In this document: piece by piece, positions 1-8,215 of the stretch
Numbering within the stretch: the first letter of the stretch is position 1
How the letters are laid out: each line of letters starts with the position of its first letter
Assembly (NCBI GenBank): GCA_028293825.1
Contig: JAQGNY010000005.1
Coordinates: 62,001 to 126,000, forward strand
Direction: 5' to 3'
DNA: 64,000 nucleotides
From: Verrucomicrobiaceae bacterium
Lineage (GTDB): Bacteria; Pseudomonadota; Gammaproteobacteria; Pseudomonadales; CAMLJR01
Translations under genes and position numbers: made by a program
Notes under the pieces: model-generated
Told to the model about the DNA's origin: nothing
The model's input: only the letters and a program-made list of their open reading frames with translations
Databases searched by the model: none

Positions 1-1021
1 GAGCGCTGTCGGTGCAACCATCAAACATTGTTTCGACACCGCGTTTGAATTACATGCGGAGCGCGCGTTTTTGACCGTGTCGATCGGCGCGGCCAGTGTT
101 GAAAATAGTGGCGATGTCGATCAGTTGCTGCGTTTTGCCGGCATAGCGTTACAGCGCGCAAAAGCCGGTGGGCGCAATAATTTCCAAGTGTTCCAAGACA
201 CAATGATGCTGCCGACACGCGAACGGCTCACGCTCGAAAATGAATTGCGCACTGCGTTGCAAGACGGCGAATTCGAATTGTTTTATCAGGGTAAATTCGC
301 GTTGGCGACCGATACGTTAATCGGCGCCGAAGCATTATTGCGTTGGCGCTCGAAAACACGCGGATTGGTTTCGCCAATCGATTTCATTCCATTGCTCGAA
401 GAAACCGGGCTTATTTTACCGGTGGGCGATTGGATTTTGGCGGAAGCCTGTCGGCAAGTGCGCACTTGGTACAAACGCACCGGCACCTGGTTGCCGGTGG
501 CAGTGAACGTGTCTGCGCTGCAAATCGTTAATCGAGCCTTCGGTGAAAATGCGCTGACGATTCTGCAAAAAAGTGGCGTACCGGCTGGTGTTATCGAACT
601 TGAGATTACCGAGTCGGCGTTGATGTCCGATGCCGCGCACGGCGGCCAATTAATTAGCACGCTGAAAGCAGCCGGATTTGCGATTGCGCTCGATGATTTC
701 GGTACCGGGTATTCAAACCTGAGTTATTTGCGCCGGTTCGCGCCGAATACGTTAAAAATCGATCGCAGTTTCGTGGCCGAGTTGACCGCTAAAAATAGCG
801 ACCGGGCCATCGTCGAAGTGGTATTGCAATTGGCGAGTGCGCTGCAAATCGATGTGGTTGCCGAAGGCATCGAAACCATCGAGCAGCAAGCCATTTTATG
901 CGAAATGAATTGCCATTTAGGGCAGGGCTATTTGTTTTGCAAACCGCTGACGGCACTGCAATTCGAGCAGGATGTAATGCGGCTGCCGGCACCGCCGCGC
1001 ACGAATGCGCGCTGGCGTTGA
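1..1021 (+). CDS. GGDEF/EAL cyclic-di-GMP protein, 5' end outside window
   Basis: The frame is open from the first bases of the window, so the gene starts upstream and only its C-terminal part is seen. The first ~50 residues match the end of a GGDEF domain (TVSIGAA, then LLRFAGIALQRAKAGGRN). From about position 215 an EAL phosphodiesterase domain follows, with the signature GAEALLRW, the DDFGTGYSNL loop and the late VVAEGIE motif, so the metal-binding and catalytic residues look intact. EAL domains hydrolyse c-di-GMP to pGpG. With GGDEF and EAL in tandem the protein may be bifunctional or a GGDEF-regulated phosphodiesterase; the GGDEF signature itself is not in the window. It converges on the broken mscS-like gene. 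Confidence 0.93.
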   Translation, partial: SAVGATIKHCFDTAFELHAERAFLTVSIGAASVENSGDVDQLLRFAGIALQRAKAGGRNNFQVFQDTMMLPTRERLTLENELRTALQDGEFELFYQGKFALATDTLIGAEALLRWRSKTRGLVSPIDFIPLLEETGLILPVGDWILAEACRQVRTWYKRTGTWLPVAVNVSALQIVNRAFGENALTILQKSGVPAGVIELEITESALMSDAAHGGQLISTLKAAGFAIALDDFGTGYSNLSYLRRFAPNTLKIDRSFVAELTAKNSDRAIVEVVLQLASALQIDVVAEGIETIEQQAILCEMNCHLGQGYLFCKPLTALQFEQDVMRLPAPPRTNARWR

Positions 1022-1043
1022 TACAAGCAAATAGTAAATACGA

Positions 1044-1881
1044 TCACTCGACAGCTGTGGTGTCGGGCTTGATCGGCAACGGTGCGTTATTGGCGAAATG
1101 AACCGTGCGCGTCGGAAATGGAATGCGATCTTCGTTGTATCGAAGGCCAATTTAATTTCTTCATGCAAGCTGTCGCGCATGTCACCGTGATTTTCGCGCG
1201 CCGCCCACACCGGTAACTGAATATCCACTGACGATTCGCTGAAGCCCTGAAATATAATTTGCGGGCGCGGCTCTCAAGACATAGCGGGTTATCCGTCGCC
1301 ATTTGCTGCAATACACGCGCGCCAGCGCAATATTCCGAGTTGTACGCAATCGATGTTTTTAAATCCGAGCGGCGAATTTGAAACTTGCTCAAATTAATCA
1401 CGTCGGTTTTTATAAGGGTTTCATTCGGGATACGCACATAGCGGTTGTCGAACGTACGCAATTTTACCGACAGCATATCCACCGATAACACTTCGCCGGT
1501 GTGATTGCCGACTTGAATAATATCGCCGATCAAAAAGCTCCGTTCGCTGATGACGAACAACCCGCTGATTATATTGGCCGCCGATGTTTGTGCGGCGAAA
1601 CCAATCGCGACGGAAAATACGCCGGCCGCACCGAGCACACATTAATTTTGAAACCGAGTTGATGCAGCGCCGTGTCGATGAATATCGCCAGAATCAACCA
1701 GCCGCCGAAGCGCGGCAAATGACTGAGAAAGCTGCGGCGTCAATCGAAAATAAAGCTGCGAAAAAACGATGCCCGCAACAATTAGCATTGCCGTGCGCAA
1801 CGCGTTGGCCGTATCGATCGAATTGATGACGTGCTGAATCGAGTTTATAAAATAAAAATTAAGCTGATAAAAACGAGGCAC
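1044..1881 (-). pseudogene. MscS-family mechanosensitive channel, broken by several frameshifts
   Basis: Reading from 1881 downwards, MscS-like sequence continues but jumps frame at least four times, near 1720, 1640, 1285 and 1135. Successive pieces are an N-terminal membrane segment, WLILAIFIDTALHQLGFKIN in a second frame, LGAAGVFSVAIGFAAQTSAA (pore helix TM3 and the start of the beta domain) in a third, then PQIIFQGFSESSVDIQLPVW, and finally the C-terminal IPFPTRTVHFANN ending at a stop at 1044-1046. MscS channels release solutes on hypo-osmotic shock. All pieces are well conserved, so either the gene decayed recently or the assembly carries clustered single-base errors; neighbouring genes are intact. 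The first codon is uncertain (GTG at 1881). Confidence 0.85.
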
Positions 1882-1946
1882 TTTTTTTGGAGAAGCGCCA
1901 GGTTTTGTATCGATCGGGTGAATGTCGGTTAAGTGTGCCGTTTAAT

Positions 1947-2603
1947 TTATTGCGGAGCGGGTTTGGCGCTACCGTCTTTTACCGGCGGCGCTGCATCCGC
2001 TTCACTGACGGCGTTTAATGCCGCGTCCAATCCCTGTTGCTCGAATACCGGTTTTATTGCATTGAACAAGGTCAGGCTGACGACAATGCCATCGACCGCC
2101 ATGTCGTTGATTAACCAATCGCCGCCGCTGTTCGATAAGGAAAAGTCGACCTGAATAATTTGACTGTTGGGGCGGCGAATGCGCGTGCGCGCCTGACTTT
2201 TATCGCCGTCTTCTTTCACGCTGATCACGCTCAGCGTGTCGCCGGAATAACTTGAGAGCGCCACAGCGTACGTGCGCACCAGCGAGTCGATCACGCGGCG
2301 CGTCGCATCGTCCTGTTTATTGGCCTTCACAATTTGCTGCCAGTACTGCCGAAACACGCGCTGCGTCAGCCGTTGCTGGTCGATGTGCGGCACGATTTCG
2401 GTGCGAATCATTTGTTCGAGCGCAGGGCGATCGCCGATGCGCTTGGCTTTGTACAGTTTGTCGAGTTCGGTGGAGGTTTGATCGATCAGCTGTTTAATCA
2501 CGGCCTCTGAATTATCGGCGGCGAAACTCGCATGCGGCGCGGCAAATAACAGGGCAATCATTACGCTGCGTAAAACCAGGGTGGGAATTATCGATAGTTT
2601 CAT
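1947..2603 (-). CDS. mlaC: MlaC/Ttg2D-type phospholipid-binding periplasmic protein
   Basis: This 218-residue protein has a clear signal peptide (MKLSIIPTLVLRSVMIALLF, cleavage near ASFA-AD) and the fold signature of the MlaC/toluene-tolerance Ttg2D family, with FRQYWQQI, LVRTYAVALSSYSG and the terminal W-LINDMAVDGI region. MlaC shuttles phospholipids across the periplasm between the MlaA-porin complex and the MlaFEDB ABC transporter to keep the outer membrane asymmetric. The other mla genes are not adjacent, so this may be an orphan paralogue. The start is supported by AGGA seven bases before the ATG. It lies 34 bp downstream of fumC on the same strand. The C-terminal tail is Ala/Pro-rich and probably disordered. 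Confidence 0.85.
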   Translation of the reverse strand: MKLSIIPTLVLRSVMIALLFAAPHASFAADNSEAVIKQLIDQTSTELDKLYKAKRIGDRPALEQMIRTEIVPHIDQQRLTQRVFRQYWQQIVKANKQDDATRRVIDSLVRTYAVALSSYSGDTLSVISVKEDGDKSQARTRIRRPNSQIIQVDFSLSNSGGDWLINDMAVDGIVVSLTLFNAIKPVFEQQGLDAALNAVSEADAAPPVKDGSAKPAPQ

Positions 2604-2637
2604 GTGATTCCTCGCTTATTAGAATAAATCGAAAAAC

Positions 2638-4032
2638 TCAAACGGATTTCTGCGGAGCGCCGCCTTCGGTCAAGCGCTGCGGGTCCAGCAATTGTTGGAG
2701 TGTTTTTTTATCGATATTACTCAGCTCGGCGGCAATTTCAATAATCGGGCGCTGTTCGGCCACCGCGCGCTTCACGATTTTCGCGGCTAATTCGTAGCCC
2801 AGCTCCGGCGCCAGCGCGGTGGCGAGGATCGGATTGCGCGCGGCTGTGGCGGCCAATGCCGCGCGCTGCACGGTGAAATCGGCGATGCCGCCGCGCCCGG
2901 CCAGCGCGATGCAGGCGCGCGCCAAAATGCCGATCATCTGCAGCAAGTTGTCGGCGACCAGCGGTAGCATCACATTCAATTGAAAATTGCCGGATTGGCC
3001 GGCTAGCGCAATCGCGGTATCGAGCCCTACGCAGTGCGTCGCCGCCATCGCACAGGCTTCCGGAATCACCGGGTTGACCTTGCCCGGCATGATGCTGCTG
3101 CCCGGCTGCAGCGCCGCCAGTTGAATTTCGCCAAGACCGCTAAAAGGTCCGCTGTTCATCCAGCGCAAATCGTTGCTGATTTTTATCAGCGCCAGCGCCA
3201 GCGTGCGCAATTGGCCGGAAAACTCCACCGCGCAATCGACGCTGCTCATGCGCTCGAAGCGATTGCGGCAAGGCTGCAGTTCGAGGCCGGTGCTCGCAGC
3301 CAATTGTGCAATGACGCGCGGCGCGAAGATCGGATCGGCGTTGACGCCGGTGCCGACGGCGGTGCCACCGAGCGGCAATTCGCCGAGGTGTTTCGCGCTG
3401 ATCGCTAGGCGTTCACGCGCATTAATAATTTGCTGGCGCCAGCCCGATAATTCCTGATCCATCCGAATCGGCATCGCGTCCATTAAATGCGTGCGCCCGG
3501 TTTTCACTACATCGGCTAATTCGTGTGCGCGGCTTTCAATGACTGCACTGAGTTTTTCGAGTGCGGGATCGAGCAGTTGCTGCCATTGCAATAACGCACT
3601 TAATTGCAATGCGGTGGGAATGACATCGTTGCTGCTTTGGCCGGCGTTGACGTGATCGTTGGGATGCACGCGCTGGCCGCTCAACGCGCTGGCGCGATGC
3701 GCCAACACTTCGTTCACATTCATGTTGGTGCTGGTGCCGGAACCGGTTTGAAAAACATCGATGGGAAATTGATCGGAAAACTGTCCGCTCAACACTTCAT
3801 CGGCGGCGCTTTTAATCGCATCAGCAACGGCGTTGTCTATCGCACCGAGCTCGGCATTAACGCCGGCGGCTACGCGTTTAATTCGGCAAACCGCGTGCAC
3901 AAACACTGTCGGTAAGGCGCGCCCGGCAATCGCGAAATTTTCAATGGCGCGCTGCGTTTGCGCACCGAATAACGCGTCGCCCGGAACGCTGACACTGCCG
4001 AGGCTATCGCTTTCAGTTCTGCTCGTCGTCAT
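2638..4032 (-). CDS. fumC: Class II fumarate hydratase
   Basis: This 464-residue protein interconverts fumarate and L-malate in the TCA cycle. Family markers are GSGTSTNMNVNEV, HPNDHVNAGQSSND, the GTAVGTG loop and the fumarase/aspartase signature GSSIMPGKVNP. Class II enzymes are iron-free homotetramers, useful under oxidative stress or iron limitation. I chose the ATG at 4032 because GGAG lies about seven bases upstream; an ATG at 4047 is also in frame. The gene is divergent from the diguanylate cyclase, sharing a ~160-bp promoter region. Length is normal for the family. Confidence 0.96.
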   Translation of the reverse strand: MTTSRTESDSLGSVSVPGDALFGAQTQRAIENFAIAGRALPTVFVHAVCRIKRVAAGVNAELGAIDNAVADAIKSAADEVLSGQFSDQFPIDVFQTGSGTSTNMNVNEVLAHRASALSGQRVHPNDHVNAGQSSNDVIPTALQLSALLQWQQLLDPALEKLSAVIESRAHELADVVKTGRTHLMDAMPIRMDQELSGWRQQIINARERLAISAKHLGELPLGGTAVGTGVNADPIFAPRVIAQLAASTGLELQPCRNRFERMSSVDCAVEFSGQLRTLALALIKISNDLRWMNSGPFSGLGEIQLAALQPGSSIMPGKVNPVIPEACAMAATHCVGLDTAIALAGQSGNFQLNVMLPLVADNLLQMIGILARACIALAGRGGIADFTVQRAALAATAARNPILATALAPELGYELAAKIVKRAVAEQRPIIEIAAELSNIDKKTLQQLLDPQRLTEGGAPQKSV

Positions 4033-4192
4033 GGACTTGCTCCGCATCGTAGAGGTTGGGCGAGAATAGCACCGAAGATACTCTGCTCAGATCTAACAAC
4101 AGATACTTTCCTCGCATCTAACAACTTCACTATGGTTTTCATTTCGCTCGCTATACTGCAATTTTACGTCTGTGTAATGGAGTTCAATCTTC

Positions 4193-6148
4193 ATGTTCGG
4201 TTGGCTGCAATCGTTGACCAACGATCCCGGTTTTATGCCGCACGGCCATTGCTTTTTGTGGACGCCCGCATTGCTGTGGTTGTATCTGCTCGCCGATGGT
4301 TTGATCGCGGCGGCGTACTTCAGTATTCCGATTGCACTGTGGTATTACGCGCGCCGCCGTCCCGATTTGCCGTATCGCTGGATCGTCCTTTTATTCGGCG
4401 CATTTATCATTGCGTGCGGTGTTACGCACATCATTAAAATTTGGAATATCTGGAATCACGCGTATTGGATTGAGGCGGTATTCGCCTTGATAACGGGCAT
4501 TATTTCGATGGTGTGCGCCATCGTGTTGTGGCCGATTATTCCGCAGGCATTGGCGTTGCCTAGCCATGCGCAGCTGCGCAAAGCACACGACGATTTACTG
4601 CGCCGCCACGAACAACTTACCGAAAGCGAAAACAGTTATCGGCTGCTGATCGAAACCGCCGAAGAGGGCGTTTGGATGCTCGATCGCCACGGCGTTACCA
4701 CGCACTCCAACGACATCATGCAGAAGTTGTTGGGCTGCCCAGGGGCGTTGCTTGGGCACAGCGTGCTGGAGTTTGTGTTCGAAGAAGACCGCGCTATCGC
4801 GCAGGAAAATTTGCAGCGGCGGATGCTGGGTGTCGCCAATAAATACCAATTCAGTTTGCGCCGCGTCGACGGTGGCCGTGTGCATGTATTGGTGTCGTCG
4901 GCACCGGCGTTAAGCCGCGATGGTGAAGTCACCGGCATTCTCGCGCTGGTCACCGACGTCACCGAGTTAATTGGCATCCGCCATGAATTGCAGCAGCTCA
5001 ACCGGCAGCTGGAAGCACGCGTCGAAGAGCGCACCCGCGCGTTGGAACTGAGCAACAGTGAGTTGGCGCGCGAAGTCGTCGTGCGCGAATACACGCAGCA
5101 GGAATTGCGTGAAAGCAACGAGCGCTTGAATCGATACCTGCGCGAGTTGGAGCGTCACAACGAGGACAACACCCGTCTCAATTTACTCAGCGATCAATTG
5201 CATTGCTGCGACAGCCACGCCGAATTACAGAAAGTACTGGAGCGCAGCTGTAGCGAAGTGTTCGGCAGCGAAGGCGGCGCGCTGTTGCAGTGGTGCGATG
5301 ACGAGCTGTGTCTGCTCGGCGCACCGTGGGGCGCAGGTGTCGGTCAGAACTGGCAATTGGTCGCGGCGGCGCAACTGGCGCTCAAACGCGGCCGGCTGTT
5401 CCCGGCGTTTATCGAAGAGCAGGGCCAAGCCAGCGCGAATGTTTTTCAGGGCAATTGGCAGTTGCTGTGCGCGCCGTTGCAATCGCGCGGCAGCAGTATC
5501 GGCGTGCTGGCGCAGTTGCGCTCGACGCCGTTTTGGACCGGCGATTCGATTGCCGACGATAAGCTTGAACAAATGCTGCGCGCGATGGCCGATCACACCG
5601 CGCTGGCGCTGAATAATCTGAGCCTGCGCGAACAATTGCGCGAGCAGTCGCTGAGCGATCCGCTGACCGGGCTCTATAACCGACGTTTTATGTATCAGCA
5701 GATGGACCGGCTGGTGTCGCTGTGGGAGCGCAACAATCAGCCGTTTGCGCTGATCCTGCTCGATGTCGATCATTTCAAATCGGTTAACGATCGCTTCGGC
5801 CACGACGTTGGCGATGAAGTGTTGGTTTGTCTCGCCGATATGTTGGGTCATCAGGTGCGGCGCAGCGATGTCGCCTGCCGCATGGGCGGTGAAGAATTCG
5901 TCGTATTAATGGGCGGCGCCGAGCAGAAGCAGGCGCTGGAGCGGGCCGAAGCGATTCGCCTTGCGATCGCGACTATGCGCGTGGTGGGCGCCGGCGACAG
6001 TCAAATTACGGTGTCCGCCGGGGTGGCGTTATATCCCCAGCACGGCGATGACGCCTACATGTTGCTGCGCGCGGCAGATCGCGCGTTGTATGAGAGCAAA
6101 AATCAGGGCCGCGACCGCATCACGCTGGCCTCGCGCGACGTGCCGTGA
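4193..6148 (+). CDS. Diguanylate cyclase with ETR1-like ethylene-binding N-terminus (EBD-PAS-GAF-GGDEF)
   Basis: The 651-residue protein begins with three membrane helices (about residues 20-110) that resemble the ethylene-binding domain of plant ETR1. The ETR1 ligand and copper residues D25, Y32, I35, P36, I62, C65 and H69 have equivalents here at D35, Y42, I45, P46, I72, C75 and H79 with identical spacing. A PAS domain (~145-265), a coiled coil with heptad-like charged repeats (~265-320), a GAF-like domain (~325-470) and a GGDEF domain (~480-645) follow. The active site is GGEEF (565-569), and an RxxD inhibitory site (RRSD, 556-559) lies five residues upstream, so the cyclase should be active and feedback-inhibited. 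It is expected in the inner membrane. Ethylene sensing is inferred from residue conservation only. Confidence 0.93.
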   Translation: MFGWLQSLTNDPGFMPHGHCFLWTPALLWLYLLADGLIAAAYFSIPIALWYYARRRPDLPYRWIVLLFGAFIIACGVTHIIKIWNIWNHAYWIEAVFALITGIISMVCAIVLWPIIPQALALPSHAQLRKAHDDLLRRHEQLTESENSYRLLIETAEEGVWMLDRHGVTTHSNDIMQKLLGCPGALLGHSVLEFVFEEDRAIAQENLQRRMLGVANKYQFSLRRVDGGRVHVLVSSAPALSRDGEVTGILALVTDVTELIGIRHELQQLNRQLEARVEERTRALELSNSELAREVVVREYTQQELRESNERLNRYLRELERHNEDNTRLNLLSDQLHCCDSHAELQKVLERSCSEVFGSEGGALLQWCDDELCLLGAPWGAGVGQNWQLVAAAQLALKRGRLFPAFIEEQGQASANVFQGNWQLLCAPLQSRGSSIGVLAQLRSTPFWTGDSIADDKLEQMLRAMADHTALALNNLSLREQLREQSLSDPLTGLYNRRFMYQQMDRLVSLWERNNQPFALILLDVDHFKSVNDRFGHDVGDEVLVCLADMLGHQVRRSDVACRMGGEEFVVLMGGAEQKQALERAEAIRLAIATMRVVGAGDSQITVSAGVALYPQHGDDAYMLLRAADRALYESKNQGRDRITLASRDVP

Positions 6149-6167
6149 GCTGCGCCAAATCGCGGGC

Positions 6168-6194
6168 AAAAAAAAAGCACCTCGGAAGGTGCTT
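6168..6194 (-). terminator. Rho-independent terminator pointing to the minus strand
   Basis: On the minus strand an 8-bp perfect stem (AAGCACCT / AGGTGCTT, 4-base loop) is followed by a run of nine T. On the plus strand the hairpin is not followed by T, so it does not look like the end of the upstream diguanylate cyclase. No minus-strand protein gene reads into it, which suggests an unannotated minus-strand transcript. Confidence 0.6.
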
Positions 6195-6240
6195 AGGCGC
6201 TGTTCAACTGGAGAGACCTGAATGGATAACAGCATGTACG
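6168..6240 (-). ncRNA. Candidate small RNA ending at the minus-strand terminator
   Basis: A strong terminator (6168-6194) on the minus strand has no protein gene feeding it. A weak promoter-like pair lies upstream on that strand: TTTATT (complement of 6264-6269) and TATGCT (complement of 6242-6247), 16 bases apart. This would give a transcript of about 70 nt with a U-rich 3' end, as in Hfq-dependent sRNAs. The promoter match is poor, and no known sRNA family was recognised. Confidence 0.2.
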
Positions 6241-6352
6241 AAGCATAGACACGGCTAGCGCTAAATAAATCCGTAAATGCCCGTATGGCCTGGTTTTTCG
6301 TTAGAGGTGTCGTCTAATAGAAAGGTTTATGGCCCTGTTTTTTAGGGTTGAT

Positions 6353-6384
6353 TAGTCAGCAGAAAATGGAATGCTGACTATAAT
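6353..6384 (+). promoter_or_regulatory. Putative fimV promoter -10 with overlapping 9-bp palindrome
   Basis: TATAAT lies at 6379-6384, about 58 bases before the fimV ATG. Directly upstream is a perfect inverted repeat, TAGTCAGCA (6353-6361) and TGCTGACTA (6372-6380), separated by 10 bases, whose right arm runs into the -10 box. No good -35 is visible at 17 bp, as expected for an activator- or repressor-controlled promoter. The regulator is unknown. Confidence 0.45.
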
Positions 6385-6441
6385 CTTGTGAACCAGTTCC
6401 CCATTCCCAACCTATCGGCGCCTCTGACCGAAGGAGTTTCC

Positions 6442-8169
6442 ATGACATCACATCGTCGCAAATTGCTGCCGCTCTGCGTTGCGCTTGCCTTGCTTAGCGG
6501 TCACGCCGGCGCCGTTGGATTGGGAGAAATCCAGCTAAGTTCATATCTCGGCAAGCCGTTGCAGGCTGAAATCGCGCTCAACGATATGGGCGATTTAAGC
6601 AGCGACCAGCTGAAGGTTCGTATCGGCAGTGAAGCCGATTATCAGGCGCTGGGCGTTGAGCATACTTATTTGCACAGCCAGCTGAAGCTCGAACCGTTTG
6701 TGCGCAACGGCCACGGCTATGTGCGTATCAGCACGCGTGAACCGATCAGCGAGCCGTTTCTTAATTTCGTGCTGACGCTGCAATGGCCGAAAGGGCAGGT
6801 GGTGCGCGAATTTACCGTATTGCTCGATCCGGCTCCCGTATCTGCAGTTGCAGCTGTACCCAGCGCGATAGCGCCGACATCGGCTTTTGCCGCCAGCGAA
6901 TCCACTGCCGAACCGCGCGAAATGGCCGCGACCGCACCGGTAGCTAAAGAGCACGCTCGTCATCGCCCCGTCCGCTCCCAGCCAAGCATCCCGGCAAGCG
7001 AAGCGAATGTTGAGTTGACGGCCGCCCACGATGCGTATGTCGTGCAGCGCGGTGACAGCCTGTGGCGGATTGCTTCCAAACTGCGCCCCAGCGGCGTGTC
7101 GTTGGAGCAAACGATGAGTGCTATCGCTGCCCGTAATCCTGATGCATTTATCAATGGCGATCACGGCAAGCTGAAAGAAGCCGCGCAGATTATCGCGCCG
7201 AGTGCAGCTGAAATAGCTGGCGGCGCTCCGGCAGTTGCGCCGACGCGCGCAGTTGCCAGCGCACCTGCAACCTCCAGCGCGAAGATCGATGGAGCGGCTG
7301 TTGCGAGTGCGCCACTGGCAGAAGAAAATGCATCGCTTAAAGCCCAGGTTAGCGATTTGTCCGGCAATGTCGCCGCGTTGAATCAATCGTTGGCCGAGTC
7401 ACAAGAGCGCTTGCGCACAATGGAGACGCAGCTCGACAACGTGCTGCAGCAGTTTCAACAACAGCGTGCCACGATTGCCGCGCTCAGCAATGGCGGTGAA
7501 ACACCGGCTGCGAATACTAATGCTGTAGTGCCGGTGGGCGGATCGATGATTAGTCACGTCAGCGCGGCGGAATTGCGACCCACGCCAGTCGCGCGCATGC
7601 CGTGGTGGATGCATTTGGTTTATTGGCTGGGCATTGGCGCCGCTGTTACCTGGGCGATCCGTGAACACTTCTGGCCGCAGCGCCGTCTGGCTCTGGTCGG
7701 CGTCGGCAGCGAGGACGGTTTTCCCATGGCCGCGCGCGGCAGCGTGGCACCGGTTGCCGTGCGCGAGTCCCGCACCGTAGTTGAATCGACTAGTTGGCAA
7801 CACGATTCGATCGACGACATCGTCGCCGCCGAACCGAGCGACGACGAAATGGTCATGACATCGGTGCCGGCAAGCGAGCCGGCTCCATCGCTGGAACGCC
7901 ATGTCGACGATCCGGTCGATGCCAGCATCAGCGCCGGTGTGTTCGTGGCATTTGGTCGCTTTGATGAGGCCGAGCGCTTGTTGTTGGACGCGTTGAAGCA
8001 AGTGCCAGAACGCACCGATCTGAAACTGCAGTTACTCGATGTGTACATGCAGGCGGATCAGCGCGAAGCGTTTGAAGTGCTAGCGCACGAGATTGAACAG
8101 GGGCCTACCACGCCGGAAGTTATCGCCGAGCTGGCGGTGCTGCGCGACGGTTATCGGTCGCATCTGTAA
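6442..8169 (+). CDS. fimV: FimV-type polar/peptidoglycan-binding assembly protein
   Basis: The 575-residue protein starts at ATG 6442 with AAGGAG seven bases upstream (an in-frame start at 6388 has no such site). A signal peptide (ending AGA-VGLGEI) is followed by the FimV N-terminal domain (GLGEIQLSSYLGKPLQAEI), a LysM domain (YVVQRGDSLWRIASKL), an Ala/Pro-rich linker, a coiled coil (ENASLKAQVSDLSGNVAALN), one membrane helix (WWMHLVYWLGIGAAVTWAI) and an acidic cytoplasmic tail ending in a TPR-like FimV C-terminal domain (SAGVFVAFGRFDEAERLLL). In Pseudomonas FimV binds peptidoglycan and organises polar type IV pili and cAMP signalling. It is shorter than Pseudomonas FimV (about 900 residues). 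It lies next to two c-di-GMP genes. Confidence 0.9.
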   Translation: MTSHRRKLLPLCVALALLSGHAGAVGLGEIQLSSYLGKPLQAEIALNDMGDLSSDQLKVRIGSEADYQALGVEHTYLHSQLKLEPFVRNGHGYVRISTREPISEPFLNFVLTLQWPKGQVVREFTVLLDPAPVSAVAAVPSAIAPTSAFAASESTAEPREMAATAPVAKEHARHRPVRSQPSIPASEANVELTAAHDAYVVQRGDSLWRIASKLRPSGVSLEQTMSAIAARNPDAFINGDHGKLKEAAQIIAPSAAEIAGGAPAVAPTRAVASAPATSSAKIDGAAVASAPLAEENASLKAQVSDLSGNVAALNQSLAESQERLRTMETQLDNVLQQFQQQRATIAALSNGGETPAANTNAVVPVGGSMISHVSAAELRPTPVARMPWWMHLVYWLGIGAAVTWAIREHFWPQRRLALVGVGSEDGFPMAARGSVAPVAVRESRTVVESTSWQHDSIDDIVAAEPSDDEMVMTSVPASEPAPSLERHVDDPVDASISAGVFVAFGRFDEAERLLLDALKQVPERTDLKLQLLDVYMQADQREAFEVLAHEIEQGPTTPEVIAELAVLRDGYRSHL

Positions 8170-8215
8170 TTAGCTTTTACAATCGGCTAATTCACTCAAC
8201 CGCTAAACAATACGT

